Shown here: positions 21,707 through 32,595 of the stretch, piece by piece | How positions within the stretch are numbered: the stretch's first letter is position 1 | How the letters are laid out: each line of letters starts with the position of its first letter | NCBI GenBank assembly: GCA_036365145.1 | Contig: JAEOAD010001365.1 | Span: 1,572,501-1,636,500, forward strand | Reading direction: 5' to 3' | Length of the DNA: 64,000 nt | Source: Orientallactaga sibirica | Lineage: Eukaryota; Chordata; Mammalia; Rodentia; Dipodidae | Translations under genes and position numbers: made by a program | Notes under the pieces: generated by a model | Databases searched by the model: none | Told to the model about the DNA's origin: nothing | The model's input: the letters and a program-made list of their open reading frames with translations, nothing else

Positions 21707-21856
21707 AATGGAGACTTTCCCATAATATTCACGGGCCATGAAACCTTCTGTGACGCCAGCAGTGGGGACCCAGGTGAAGCAGAGCTCAGGCAGGAATGCA
21801 GCATCTCTGGCCCAGAGAACTTCTTCACAGACACTCAGATCCAGAAAGTCATGAAA

Positions 21857-22082
21857 GGCCTGGAGAGATGGCTTAGTGGTTAAACGCTTGCCTATGAAGC
21901 CTAAGGACCCCGGTTCAAGGCTCAATTCCCCAGGACCCATGTAAGGCAGATACACAAAGTGGCACATGCATCTGGAGTTTGTTTGCAGTGGCTGGAGGCC
22001 TTGGCGTGCCCATTCTCTATCTATCTGCCTCATTCTCTCTCCGCCTGTCGCTAATAAATAAAAAATAAACAAAATTTTTTTA
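21857..22082 (+). mobile_element. B2-like SINE
   Basis: GGCCTGGAGAGATGGCTTAG start; tail AATAAATAAAAAATAAAC; flanked by similar 'agaaagtca(t/c)gaa'. Confidence 0.9.
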
Positions 22083-22201
22083 AAAAGCAGAAAGTCACGA
22101 ACAGCTACAGAAATTATAAAAATTAAATAGAAACAGAATTCAAGTGTCATCAGTCAAGAGATACAAGGAACCCATACATGAATCTGGAAAGTGGTGTGTG
22201 G

Positions 22202-22352
22202 AGCCGGGCATGGTGGTGCATGCCTTTAATCCCAGCACTTGGGAGGCAGAGGTAGGAGGATGGCCATGAGTTCAAGGCCACCCTGAGATTAAGTAGTGAA
22301 TTCCATCCAGGTCAGTCTGAGCTAGAGTGAGACCCTACCTCAAAAGACTAAA
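22202..22352 (+). mobile_element. B1 SINE
   Basis: GCCGGGCATGGTGGTGCATG; its A-rich tail has expanded into the adjoining GGAA tract. Confidence 0.92.
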
Positions 22353-22650
22353 AAGGAAGGAAGGAAGGAAGGAAGGAAGGAAGGAAGGAAGGAAGGAAGG
22401 AAGGAAGGAAGGAAGGAAGGAAGGAAGGAAAGGAGGAAAGAAAGGAGGAAAGGAAGGAGGGAAGGAAGGAAGGAAGGAAGGAAGGAGGGAGGGAGGGAAG
22501 GAAGGAAGGAAGGAAGGAAGGAGGGAAGGAGGGAAGGAAGGAGGGAAGGAGGAAGGAAGGAAGGAAGGAAGGAAGGAAGGAAGGAAGGAAGGAAGGAAGG
22601 AAGGAAGGAAGGAGGAAGGAAGGAGGGAAGGAAGGAGGGAAGGAAGGGGT
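22353..22650. repeat. (GGAA)n tract
   Basis: About 300 bases of GGAA with GGGA and GGA variants. Open frames through it are Lys/Arg/Glu/Gly or Leu/Pro/Ser runs, not genes. Confidence 0.97.
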
Positions 22651-22984
22651 GGGTAGAAGGACACATAAGTAGATGGCGGCTCTTGGAGAGTCTTCCCGAA
22701 CCACTAGACCCTCCCTGAAGAAGGGAGATCAGACTGCGAGACTGAGGAAACAGAAATGTTTCAGGAAGGCTACAACTGGAAGGGAGAGGATGAGGTGTCC
22801 TGGGAAGCAGCAAGTCAGAGCAGGGAGCGGAGAGGCCCAGGCTGGGAATCTGCCGCGGAATATTCCTGAGGCACGGGTGTGATGGCTGTAGCTCCAGCTT
22901 CCATTCTGCACTCACCGTGAACACAAAGGCTGCCCTGGACTGGCTGGAGGACAAAGGTGGCATGGCTCTGGCCTGCTCTCCCTG
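22651..22984. other. Unassigned sequence
   Basis: No element or gene recognised. Confidence 0.35.
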
Positions 22985-23070
22985 TGTCAGTGAGGATGAC
23001 ATTGAACTCCTGATCCTCTTGCCTTTGCCTTCCACGTGCTGGCATACAGATGTGAGTTGCGGCGCCCAGC
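22985..23070 (-). mobile_element. B1 fragment
   Basis: 'gaactcctgatcctcttgcc' to 'gcggcgcccagc'. Confidence 0.55.
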
Positions 23071-23289
23071 TGTGGGTGTCATTTCAGAAGACAGGTTCTC
23101 AGAAGGAACTAGAAGCACAAGGGGCAAAGAGCAGCAATGACAGCAGTAAGGCTAATAGTTTTCTTCTTCCCCGTTGTCATCTTCCACCTGGAATCTTCAG
23201 GAAGATTCCTATCCCTGTCTGTACCAGAGACCAAAATAAAGTTGTCTTGGTTTGCTGGCGAATGGGAGCATGAAGGAGCACACAGGATC

Positions 23290-24022
23290 CTGAAAATGAT
23301 TCACGTCTTGTCACACCACCGCAGTGTGTACGTGCGTGTCTGGAAAATGATTCTACATCTTGTCACACCACTGCAGTGTGTCCATGTGTGTCTGGAAAAT
23401 GATTCACGTCTTGTCACACCACCGCAGTGTGTCCACGGGTGTCTGGAAAATGACTCTATGTCTTGTCACACCACTGCAGTGTGTACGTGCGTGTCTGGAA
23501 AATGACTCTACATCTTGTCACACCACTGCAGTGTGTCCACGGGTGTCTGGAAAATAATTCTACATCTTGTCACACCACTGCAGTGTGTCCACGGGTGTCT
23601 GGAAAATGATTCTACGTCTTGTCACACCACTGCAGTGTGTCCATGCGTGTCTGGAAAATGATTCTACATCTTGTCACACCACTGCAGTGTGTCCATGCGT
23701 GTCTGGAAAATGATTCTACATCTTGTCACACCACTGCAGTGTGTCCACGGGTGTCTGGAAAATGACTCTCACCACTCTTGTGTCCACCACTGCAGTGTGT
23801 CCATGCGTGTCTGGAAAATGATTCTACATCTTGTCACACCACCGCAGTGTGTCCACGGGTGTCTGGAAAATGACTCTACGTCTTGTCACACCACTGCAGT
23901 GTGTCCATGCGTGTCTGGAAAATGATTCTACGTCTTGTCACACCACCGCAGTGTGTACGTGTGCGTCTGGAAAATGATTCTACATCTTGTCACACCACCG
24001 CAGTGTGTACGTGTGTGTCTGG
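23290..24022. repeat. 52-bp minisatellite, about 14 copies
   Basis: CTTGTCACACCAC recurs at 23307, 23359, 23410, 23462, 23514, 23566 and onward. The unit contains GTGTCTGGAAAATGATTCTA. One copy near 23760 is rearranged. Confidence 0.95.
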
Positions 24023-24169
24023 CTTTCTCCAGAGGTTAGTGAGCGAGCTTTCTTATTGTATGTTACACAGCAATGATGATTGTAACATCAAAACCCCACC
24101 CCTTGTTGTGGCAAATGTGACTATTTTAGTCTTGAAAATCTATTTGCTTCCCATATTTGCTAATAAATA

Positions 24170-24275
24170 TTTGAGAGCCAGCATGCCTATAATCTCAGTA
24201 GTCAGGAGGGAGGGGCAGGATTGAGGAACTTAAGGCCAACCTGGATTATATAGACCCTGTCTCAAAAAAAAATGA
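24170..24275 (+). mobile_element. Diverged B1 fragment
   Basis: 'tgcctataatctcagtagtc' to 'gaccctgtctcaaaaaaaaa'. Confidence 0.6.
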
Positions 24276-24294
24276 GGGTGAGAGAGAGGGATTG

Positions 24295-24428
24295 ATCTGA
24301 GACAGGGTCTCATGTATCCTACCCTGGCGTCAAACTTACTATGTAGGCAAGGCTGACCTTGAGCTTCTGACCTTCCTGAGTCTACTCCCCGAGCAGTAGG
24401 ATTACACGTATGTGGCAACAGACCCAGT
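24295..24428 (-). mobile_element. Diverged B1 SINE
   Basis: 'gagacagggtctcatgtatc' to 'gtatgtggcaacagaccc'. Confidence 0.6.
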
Positions 24429-24614
24429 GAGAGACAGATTGTAAGACTGTAATCGTCTCTTCTTTTTCCTTGGACAAACCCCAATTTTGTCCACTTGGGA
24501 ATGTGCCCAGTGGACACTTTACAGTTGTCATGACAGACGCGACCAGCCAGTAAGAAGCGAGTGGGTGTCTGCTATGTGGGGCTTTCAAAGAGCCATGGAT
24601 TTTAGATTAAAAAG

Positions 24615-24745
24615 GAGGACAGAAGCCAGGTGAGGTGGTGATCACGGTCATCCCAGCACTCCAGAGGTGCAGGCAGGCAGATCAGGAATTCAAAGTCATC
24701 CTGAAATACACAGTGAGCTCAAGGCCACTCTGGGCTACGTGAGTT
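24615..24745 (+). mobile_element. Diverged B1 SINE
   Basis: 'gccaggtgaggtggtgatc' start and 'gccactctgggctacgtgag' end. Confidence 0.6.
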
Positions 24746-25262
24746 CTCTTCAGTGGGGTCCCTCTTCTCCCACAGGATTTCATGTATTCCAGGCTCAAGC
24801 AGGAGGAGCAAAGGTTCAAGGCCATAACAGATAACATCCATCGTGAGAGAGCAGCAGAGGTCTTCCCAGGCCTCTGGAGTCTCTTGGAGAGCCGCTATTG
24901 GCTGCAAAAGTGCACACTCGGTTTAATTTTGGTTGCCTGCTTGGTCTTAAACACTCAAAATAACCAAAAAATATAGATGCTTCTTTTTTTTAACATCCCG
25001 TTACATCATCAGTCAGTCCCTGCTCACATTTCAGGACGTCACTTAAAGGTTAGGATCGATCACCTGGGTGTCCTCCCACAAGGGTTCCAAGACAGGCCCC
25101 ATTTGCTTGGCCTAGCTCTTTCTCAAAGCGCTTCTGAGCTCTTTCATCCAAGAGGCACAGTCCCTCTGGACTATATTAGATCCGGAGACAGCTAGACTTG
25201 TGTCCCATGTCACACAATGACAAAATTCCAACAAATGTTGCCAAAGATAAAAACTGGGCTTT
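24746..25262. other. Unassigned sequence
   Basis: No gene or repeat is recognised. Confidence 0.35.
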
Positions 25263-25328
25263 CAGCCGGGGTGGTGGCGCTCACGCCTTTAATCCCAGCA
25301 CTCGGGGGGCAGAGGTGGGAGGATAGAT
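25263..25328 (+). mobile_element. 3'-truncated B1 fragment
   Basis: 'gccggggtggtggcgctcac' through 'gaggtgggaggata' only. Confidence 0.75.
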
Positions 25329-25480
25329 CCCACTGCCTGGGTTCTACTTCAGAGTTCAACACTCTATTTACCAGATGTGTGACTTCAAGTAAGCTACTCA
25401 ACCTCTGTATACCTTTATTTCCTCATCTGGCAAAGGGCACGTGTGTGCCAACCTCGCAGAATGGTTTAAGAGTTGAATGA

Positions 25481-25642
25481 GCCGGGTGTGGTGGCACACG
25501 CCTTTACTCCCAACAGCCGGGAGGCAGAGGTAGGAGAAGATCACTGTGAGTTCGAGACCACTCTTAGACTACAGAGTGAATTCCAGGTCAGCCTGAGCTA
25601 ATGTGAAACCCTACCTCGAAAAACCAAAAAAAAAAAAAAAAA
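25481..25642 (+). mobile_element. B1 SINE
   Basis: GCCGGGTGTGGTGGCACAC, A tail, then (GA)n; GAGTTGAATGAG flanks both sides. Confidence 0.92.
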
Positions 25643-25699
25643 GAGAGAGAGAGAGAGTTGAATGAGCTCCACTTTGTAAAGTTCTCAGCACAGTAGCTG

Positions 25700-26085
25700 A
25701 CATGCAGGGTCAGGTTTAAATCTGCAATATTCCCCACAAGTTCATGCTTCAAACACACAGTCCCCAGCTTGTGGCCCTATTTGAAGGCTGTGAAGCCTTC
25801 AGGAGGTGGGGCCTGGCTTGCAGAACTAGGTCACTAGGGTGAGCCCTTGACGGATATTGCCCATCTCAGGTTTCTCGTCTCTGCTCCTGGACTGCACCAG
25901 GTGCACAGCTGTTGTGACCACCCTCCTCTGCCACAGGCAGCCACCCCACCATGCCTTCCCTGCCCAGATGCACTGCAATCCCTCTGACATCATGAGACAA
26001 AGTAATCTTTCCTCCCGTAAACTGTGACATAGAACGGGCAATAAGTGTTTGCCTGCATATTGGCTTCCCGTGTCTACAGTGATAG
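25700..26085 (+). mobile_element. MaLR-type LTR
   Basis: 'ttcaggaggtggggcctgg' and 'ctaggtcactagggtgagcc' match the central block of these LTRs; 'gtaatctttcctcccgtaa' marks the 3' part. Confidence 0.5.
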
Positions 26086-26372
26086 ATTGCCACACATGTG
26101 GTGGCCTTAGCAACGAAACTTTATTAATCTCAGCTCTGGGGGCAGAAATCCACAGGCAGCGTCACCCTGCTGCAGAAGAGGCGATGGTCCCCCCACCACC
26201 ACGTGCACTTTCCTCTGCTCTGACTGCAAAGCAGGGAGCAAACTTGATGGCTCCAGCTGGGCACCTAAGCACTCCAGGGAACAGAAAGAGTGTTTAGGTT
26301 GTTCAGGTTGTGGTCCAAAACATACTGAAAGACACTGCTTCATCCCTAAGCCAAATTACTCTTTCTTAATTT
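26086..26372. other. Unassigned, possibly an ancient repeat
   Basis: 'acgaaactttattaatctca' and 'gctctgggggcagaaatcc' resemble a widespread mammalian repeat, not assigned here. Confidence 0.3.
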
Positions 26373-26374
26373 TT

Positions 26375-26572
26375 TAAAAAATTTTTAAAATTTATTTTTA
26401 TTTTATTTCCAAGCAGAGAGAGAGATAGAAAGAGAGAATGGGCATGCCAGGGTCTCTAGCCACAGCAAATGAACTTTGTGTTTCTGGCTTTACATGAGTA
26501 CTGGGGAACGGAACCCAGGTCATGAGGCTTTGCAGGCAAGCGCCTTAACTGCTGAGCTGTCTCTTCAGTCCC
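26375..26572 (-). mobile_element. B2-like SINE
   Basis: 'gcatgccagggtctctagcc' to 'gctgtctcttcagtcccc'. Confidence 0.88.
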
Positions 26573-26575
26573 CAG

Positions 26576-26697
26576 TTTTGTTTTTTTTTTCCTTTTTTGA
26601 GAGTGTCTCACTATGTAGCCCAGGCCGGCTTCAGATGCTCCATCTTCTTGTCTCAGCCTCCCGAGTGCTGGGGTGCCACCCTACCTGGCTTCCACCT
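26576..26697 (-). mobile_element. Diverged B1 SINE
   Basis: 'agcctcccgagtgctgggg' inside an antisense body. Confidence 0.7.
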
Positions 26698-27034
26698 TTG
26701 GAAGACATTTGATATTTCCTTGAGAGTCAGCTTAGATAGTCCAGGATGGTTTCCTCAATAGATTTGGTTGTTGTCGTTGTTACAAGCATGGGAGGCAAAA
26801 CCGGCACCTCCACACCCCACGGGTGAGGGGGTTACCCTTGAAAGGCCACCGCAGGGGCTCAGAAAGGGTGACACACAATCAGAAATAGGGACCAATGCTG
26901 GCATAGGAGAGTTGGGAAGTCTCTGAGTGTATTTGAATGTAGGGTTCTGGACTCACTTAACCCTTCTTCCCAGAAGAGAGCCCATTCCTTCCAGCATCCT
27001 ACAGCTCTTCCTGAATTGTTTATTAAGAGTCAGG
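26698..27034. other. Unassigned sequence
   Basis: No gene or element recognised. Confidence 0.35.
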
Positions 27035-27238
27035 CAGGGCTGGACATGAGGCCTGGTTGGTAGAGTGCTTCCTTAGCATGTACGAAGCCCTGGGCTGGAT
27101 CCCCAGCACAGCATAAACCAGGCACGGTGGTGCACTCCTGTAATCCCAGTCCTTGGAGGTTCAGAAGTTCAAAGTCATCCTTGGCTACATAGTAAATTTA
27201 AGGCCACCCTGGGCTACATGAGACACCATCATAAAATA
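27035..27238 (+). mobile_element. B4-type SINE (ID joined to B1)
   Basis: An ID body ('agagtgcttccttagcatg', 'gggctggatccccagcac') runs directly into a B1 body ('ccaggcacggtggtgcactc'). Confidence 0.75.
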
Positions 27239-27430
27239 AATACTTTTATTTATTTACAAGTAGAGAGAGAGAAAAAGAAAGTTGGACACACCAGGGCCTC
27301 TTGACACTGCAAACAAGCTTCAAATATATGTGTCACTTTGTGCATCTGACTTTACATGGGTGCTGGGAATCAACTATGGGCTGGCAGGCAAACAAATGCC
27401 TTTAAACCACTGAGCCATCTGCCCACCCTG
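27239..27430 (-). mobile_element. B2-like SINE
   Basis: 'ccagggcctcttgacactgc' to 'gagccatctgcccaccc'. Confidence 0.85.
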
Positions 27431-27510
27431 TATCTTCTAAAACCTTAAACACATGATGTCACTCTCTTCCTTGGGCTGGCAGTGACTCCCTTCTGTTTAA
27501 AAATGGAACC

Positions 27511-27780
27511 CAGGGCTGGAAAGATGGCTTAGCAGTTAAGGTGCTTGCCTGCGAAGCCTAAGGACCCATGTTTGATTCTCCAGGTCGCACACAAGCCAGA
27601 AGCACAAGGTGATGCAAGTGAGCAAGGTTGCACATGTGCACAAAGTAGGTGTCCGGAGTTCATTTGCAGTGGCTGGAGGCCCTGGCATGATAATTCATTC
27701 TCTCTCTCTCTCTCTTTCTCTCTCCCCCCATCTCATGAAAAAGGCCAGTCTGTTGGACTTGTCTCAAAAAAAAAATAAAA
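27511..27780 (+). mobile_element. B2-like SINE with extended 3' tail
   Basis: Same 3' extension ('aaaaaggccagtctgttgg') as the copy at 7289; AAAATGGAACCCAGG flanks both ends as a target duplication. Confidence 0.9.
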
Positions 27781-27889
27781 ATAAAAATGGAACCCAGGGC
27801 CTTACACAAGCTAGGCACGTACTCTACCACTGCATCCCTTCCCAATCCCAGGAGTCCCAACTCCTCCTCAGGCATTCCTTTTTTAAATT

Positions 27890-28395
27890 AGTCCATATTA
27901 GCTATACAAAAGAATGGGTTTCATGATGACATTTCGCACGTGGCTCATGCTCACCTCCCCACCGCCCCTGCTGCCCTCTCCCTTTGCCGCCCGTCCTCCT
28001 CGGTTCTCTAGTAACCCTTCTGTGGTCGTGTTTTCCACATTTCTAAATCCGGGCTCTGCATATGAGGGAAAGCGTGTGATGTCTGTCTTTCTGAGTCTGG
28101 CTGATTTTGCTTAACATGATGATCTCCTGTTCCACCCATTTTCCTGCAAACACACAATGTCCTTCTTCTTTAGGGCTGAACAGTATTCCTGTGTACATGT
28201 ACACCATATTTCTTTCATCCATCCGCCCACTGACAAGCCCCAGCTGAGTCCATCGCTGGCTACTGTGAATAGTGAGACGGCAAGTATGAACGGACAAGCG
28301 TCTCAGGGGCGTGACGACTTAGAGTCCTATGGGCTTATTCCCAGGACTGGTATAGCTGGGCCACAAAGTGGTTCTCTTTCTATTTTTAATTGGGA
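27890..28395 (-). mobile_element. Old LINE-1 3' region, antisense
   Basis: 'gggctgaacagtattcctgt', 'tactgtgaatagtg' and 'agtggttctctttctatttt' follow the well-known pattern of old mammalian L1 3' ends. Confidence 0.65.
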
Positions 28396-28441
28396 ATAGC
28401 TGGGATTACAGTCCCATTCCACCAGGCTGGCTAGGAAAATA

Positions 28442-28588
28442 ATTTTTTCTCTTTGGTTTTTCAAGGCTGACCTGGAATTCACTATGTAGTCTCAGGGTGA
28501 CCTCGGACTCACAGCGATCCTCCTACCTCTGCCTCCTTCCTACCTCTGCCTCCTGAGTGCTGGGATTAAAGGCATGACCACTGGCAGG
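28442..28588 (-). mobile_element. B1 SINE with a short internal duplication
   Basis: 'tcctacctctgcctcc' occurs twice in a row, an unusual 19-base direct duplication. Confidence 0.85.
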
Positions 28589-28726
28589 GGTTCCAGTTTT
28601 TAAGATCTAAGTGAGATGAGGTAAGATAGCAAAAGGAATTAAGAAGCAAGCAATGGAAAGGGAGGGAAAACAGAAGGCAGAATGTAGCAGAGCTTGTAGA
28701 AATAGGATGATACTGAATGTTAGGCT

Positions 28727-28955
28727 AGGGAGATGGATTAGCAGCTAAGGCACTTGCCTGTGAAGCCTAAGGAGCCAGGTTTGATTCCCCAGTACCCACA
28801 TAAGCCAGATGCACATGGCAGTGCATGCATCTAGAGTTTGTTTGCAGTGGCTGGAGGCTCTGGTGCACCCATCCTTTCTCTGTATCTGCCTCTTTCTTTC
28901 TCTCTCTCCCTCCCTCTCTCTCTCAAATAAATAAATAAATAATTTTTTTTTAAGT
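28727..28955 (+). mobile_element. B2-like SINE
   Basis: 'gctagggagatggattagc' start, CT tract and AAATAAATAAATAAATAA tail. Confidence 0.9.
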
Positions 28956-29044
28956 AAAGAAAAGCTGTTGCTCAGCAAAGTGACACATTCCTGTTGTCAC
29001 AGCACTTGGGAAGCCAAGGCAGGTGGATCACAAGTTAAAGGCCA

Positions 29045-29122
29045 GACTGGGTTTGCAGGGAGGAAGAAAGGAAGGGAGGGAGGGAGGGAGGGAGGAAGGA
29101 AGGAGAAGGGAAGAGAAAGAAA

Positions 29123-29159
<37 letters not shown>

Positions 29160-29279
29160 GAAAGAGAGAGAGAGAAAGAAAGAAAGAAAGAAAGACAGAG
29201 AGAAAGAAAGAAAGAAGAAAGAGAGAAAAAGAAGAAAGAAAGAAAGAAAGAAAAGAAAGAAAGAAGAAAGAGAGAAAAA

Positions 29280-29316
<37 letters not shown>

Positions 29317-29321
29317 AGAAA

Positions 29322-29361
<40 letters not shown>

Positions 29362-29457
29362 AGGAGGGAAGAAGGCAGGAAGGAGGAGGGCAAAGAAGAA
29401 AGGGAGGAAGAGAAGGAGAGAGGGAAAGAAGGGAGGAAGAAAAAGAAAGAAAGTCCA
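29045..29457. repeat. (GAAA)n/(GGGA)n purine tract
   Basis: About 400 bases of purine only. The frames across it are Lys/Arg/Glu-rich or Phe/Leu/Ser-rich by composition. Confidence 0.97.
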
Positions 29458-29565
29458 TAAGATTCAGTCATAGGGAGGTCACTGTTAACCTGATGAAAAG
29501 AAAAGCCTACTATAGAACTGAGGGTCACTGAGAAAGAAAGAATCAGAGGAAGTGATTCTGCACAG

Positions 29566-29690
29566 CCGAGGAGGTAGCGCAGTTGGTAGGGTGCTTGGCT
29601 GGCATACATGAGGCCCTGGGTTTGATCCCTAGTCCCAAATAAACTGGGTGTGACAGTTCACGCTTGTTGGACTGTCTTAAGAGCAACAAA
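29566..29690 (+). mobile_element. B4-type SINE fragment
   Basis: ID body with 'gggtttgatccctagtccc' followed by the start of a B1 ('aaactgggtgtgacagttc'). Confidence 0.6.
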
Positions 29691-30140
29691 AAAAGTGATT
29701 ATGCAGAAAGGTTTCAATGGCTTATCCCAACCAGCCCTGTTGTTATGATGGCAAGACAGAACTGGCCTTGAAAGATATTATGAAAGCTTTGACTTTGTGA
29801 AAGCTCCCTCCCCTGAATTTGGTCAGAGAAGTTGCATTTCCTTTCCCTGTGACATGGGCATTGTGAGTCATGAGTTCCAAAGTTTCTTTAATTATATTAC
29901 TTTTGTAAATACCGTGAACATGAGCAGGGCCATTTTCCAGGTAGGCAACACTTCTGTGACAGAGGAAGGTGTACAGGGGACAAGCAAGAGAAAGCAAAGG
30001 CCTGTTCCTCACGGCTTGCTTTCCAGGAAGCTTCTGCTTAGCAATTACACCCAGATCCTCATGAATATTTATAGGAAACCATAAAAGCAAAACGGTAAAA
30101 ATAAACCCAGTAGCAACAGAGACGGCATCGTCCTTGGTTC
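29691..30140. other. Unassigned non-repetitive sequence
   Basis: A 146-codon frame runs on the minus strand (29743-30183) with no domain and no recognised family. I do not call it a gene. Confidence 0.35.
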
Positions 30141-30144
30141 CCTG

Positions 30145-30690
30145 TGTTCTGGTTTGAATGTGAAATGTCCCCCACAGACTCATGTTTTGAACTCTCAGTC
30201 TCCAGCCTGGGGTGCTAATTTAAAAATAATAATAATTTATTTTTATTTATTTGACAGAGAGAAAGAGAGAGAGAGGGAGAGACAGAATGGGCACACCAGG
30301 GCCTCCAGCCACTGCAAATGAACTCCAGATGCATGTGCCCCTAACCCCTTGTGCAACTGGCTTATGTGGGTCCTGGGGAACTGAACTGGGTCCTCAGGCT
30401 TTGCAGGCAAACACCTTAACCACTAAGCCATCCTTCCAGCCCCTTGTGGCGCTATTCTTAAAGCTGTGAACTCTCAGACATGTCCAACGTGGCTGTCACT
30501 AGGGGTGGACCTGAGGTTATACCTGCCCTGGGTTCCAGCAGCGTTCACTGCTTCCCAGTCTGAGTCCATGAATGGAGATGCGCCACTGTGATCCCTTCCA
30601 CAATGGACTGAAACCTCTCTGAAACCATCAACTAAGTAAACCTTTCCTCTCTTAAACTGTTCCTGTCAGGTATTGTATCATAGCCATGCA
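30145..30690 (+). mobile_element. MaLR-type LTR split by a SINE
   Basis: 'gaaatgtcccccacagactc' at the start and 'ctttcctctcttaaactgtt' at the end; the SINE lies between. Confidence 0.55.
30226..30445 (-). mobile_element. B2-like SINE (nested)
   Basis: Antisense and complete, from 'ttatttatttgacagagag' to 'ccatccttccagcccc'. Confidence 0.92.
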
Positions 30691-30804
30691 GCCATTTATC
30701 TGGAAAATGCCCGTGTGCTGAGGGGAGGAACCAAACGAAGACAGAGAATATCTTTAATTCTGCCTGTGGCCAGGGCCAGAGCTAGAGAAGTAAAAGCTAA
30801 CCCT

Positions 30805-31128
30805 CAAGATAACCTGGGGAGATGGCTCAGTCAGTAATGCGCTTGCCATGCAAGCAAGAGAACCTGAGATCAGATCTCTAGCACACACATAAAAGCTGGA
30901 CACAGTGGCAGCACACGTCTGTAATCACAGTGCTGGGAGGTGGAGACAGAAGGATTACTGGGGCTGGCTGACCAGCTAATCTGTCCCAATCGGTGAGTTG
31001 CAGATTCAGTGAGAGACCCTGTCTCGAAACAACACAGTGGACAGCAATTGAGGAAGACACCTGCTGTCTACCCTGGTCTGCACACACATGTGCATACACA
31101 CACACAAACACATACACATGCAAAAAGA
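30805..31128 (+). mobile_element. B4A-like composite SINE
   Basis: tRNA-like head ('gggagatggctcagtcag'), B1-like middle ('ctgtaatcacagtgctggg'), then 'attgaggaagacacctgctg' and a CA-rich tail. Confidence 0.65.
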
Positions 31129-31277
31129 AAAGAAATTTGGACCCTGGAGTCCTAGGCCATTCAAGAATGGGCAATCAATGGAGAATAAATATTCCCAGGG
31201 GAAAGATCTGTGAGCAGTGATCATGCCCTAGCTGGCCAAACAGAGACCCCTTCCCTAAGTTAAGAGGAAATCATGGA

Positions 31278-31388
31278 ACTGGAGGTGTGGTTTAGAGATC
31301 TACCAGTGAGGGGCTATGGGTGAGTCTCAATGGTACTTGTCTAGCATGCCCTGAGGTCCAGCCCACAGCCCTGAAAAACAAAAACATG
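31278..31388 (+). mobile_element. ID element with a duplicated 5' half
   Basis: 'ctaccagtgaggggctatgg' joins two ID 5' halves, close to the junction found in the 52-bp arrays; the ID 3' part follows. Confidence 0.6.
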
Positions 31389-31522
31389 AAGGAGGAGGAG
31401 GAAGAGAAGGAGAAGAAGAAGGGGAAAGGGGAGGGGAATGAGGAGATGGGGACGGAAAAGGGGGAAGAGGGGGACGGGAAGAGGTATAGGAAGCAGGAAA
31501 GGGAGAAGGAGATGGAGAAGAC
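31388..31522. repeat. Purine-rich tract
   Basis: GGA/GAA-rich; open in several frames by composition. Confidence 0.85.
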
Positions 31523-31837
31523 CACCCAGCTGCCCTTGTTTCCTCACATGTGTACTTCCATTTCTGAAAGACATCTGACCTGGAACAAAGTGGGTGAAAT
31601 GGTGGGGGGAGGAAAGGTAAAGAAAGGGAGAGATTGAGAGGGAGGGAGGTGGGAGGAAGGGAGGGAGAGAAAATGGGGAAAAGAGAGGGAGACAGAACAA
31701 GTGTGTGGGAGGAAGCGATGTTGCTGAGTGCCACTCCCCGGAAAGGAGTCACAGGGACACGTGACCTGGATTCTTCAGGATTCCTGACACTTTCCCAAGT
31801 AAAATAGCATGCTTGTGCTCCACGCCGCCACATATTT

Positions 31838-31925
31838 TACCAAGTAGCCCACTATCTGTAATGCTTAGCCCAGACTGGCCTTAAACTTTCAACCTCCTGC
31901 CTCAGTCTCAGGAGGAGGTGGGAAG
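31838..31925 (-). mobile_element. B1 fragment
   Basis: 'agcccagactggccttaaac' and a degenerate end. Confidence 0.5.
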
Positions 31926-32565
31926 ACAGTGGCACCTCCACAGTCCAGCTGTCAGTGTGGAAGATGCCTGACAGGGTTGAAAGAAGGAATTCCAGATACC
32001 TCCTCAGAGCCCTCATCCACGTGCCTTATAGCATCTGTCTCACTAAATCCGCCCAGAGTCCTGCCATGGGGGGAGTATTCCCATGCACCCTTGCAAGAGG
32101 AAACCAAAGTTCAGGAAATTGACCTGCCCCAAGGCAGGGACTGGACTGTAGCCCACATCTGCACTTGGGCTCCCACGCTATTTTCACCATAGCAAGACAC
32201 AGCTAAGAAGAGCCATTTGTTTTGACCAAGAAGTCAAAGGAAATTTGTTTGTTGGGGTAGAGGGTGGGAGACCTTACAGAAGGTACAAGACTGGGGAAGA
32301 AAACCACTTGACCTCTTTTCTGAGAATGAAGTTGACATTCTAGGCAATGCCAGAAGAAATTGCCTAGAAAAGAAAAGAAAGGGAAGTGTGTGTTTGTGTG
32401 TGGGGAGTCTAGGGTTAAAAACAAAAGTAGGGACAAATTTTTCTGTATTTGGAAGTCAGAGATCTCTGGGGACAGCCCAGAGCCTTAGAAGCCCTTTGCT
32501 TGGGGTTTGAGAGGAAGTGGTACTCAATTACTGACCTTCCTCTCTGGCCATGTGACCCGGACCTG
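31926..32565. other. Non-repetitive region upstream of the candidate FFAR2 promoter
   Basis: No SINE, LTR or convincing exon is seen. Any FFAR2 enhancer in this window would most likely lie here or in the predicted intron, but no specific factor site is claimed. Confidence 0.4.
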
Positions 32566-32574
32566 TATAAAAAG
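32566..32574 (+). promoter_or_regulatory. FFAR2: TATA box, candidate FFAR2 promoter
   Basis: TATAAAAAG in non-repetitive sequence about 1.1 kb before the coding exon. A start site about 30 bases downstream would give a first exon that ends at a plausible donor. The assignment to FFAR2 is inferred from position and orientation. Confidence 0.45.
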
Positions 32575-32595
32575 CCTTCCACCAACCGGGTCCCT

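Noticed and set aside
22335..22664. Frames of 109-231 codons across GGAA repeats
   Set aside because: Single-composition peptides from a microsatellite.
23290..24022. Repeat protein encoded by the 52-bp array
   Set aside because: 52 is not a multiple of three, so frames shift; no start, splice or domain supports a gene.
29023..29609. Frames of 145-193 codons across GAAA repeats
   Set aside because: Purine-only DNA has few stops on either strand; no coding signal.
29743..30183. 146-codon minus-strand frame
   Set aside because: Non-repetitive, but no domain, family or splice context; part of it overlaps an LTR start. Left as unassigned.
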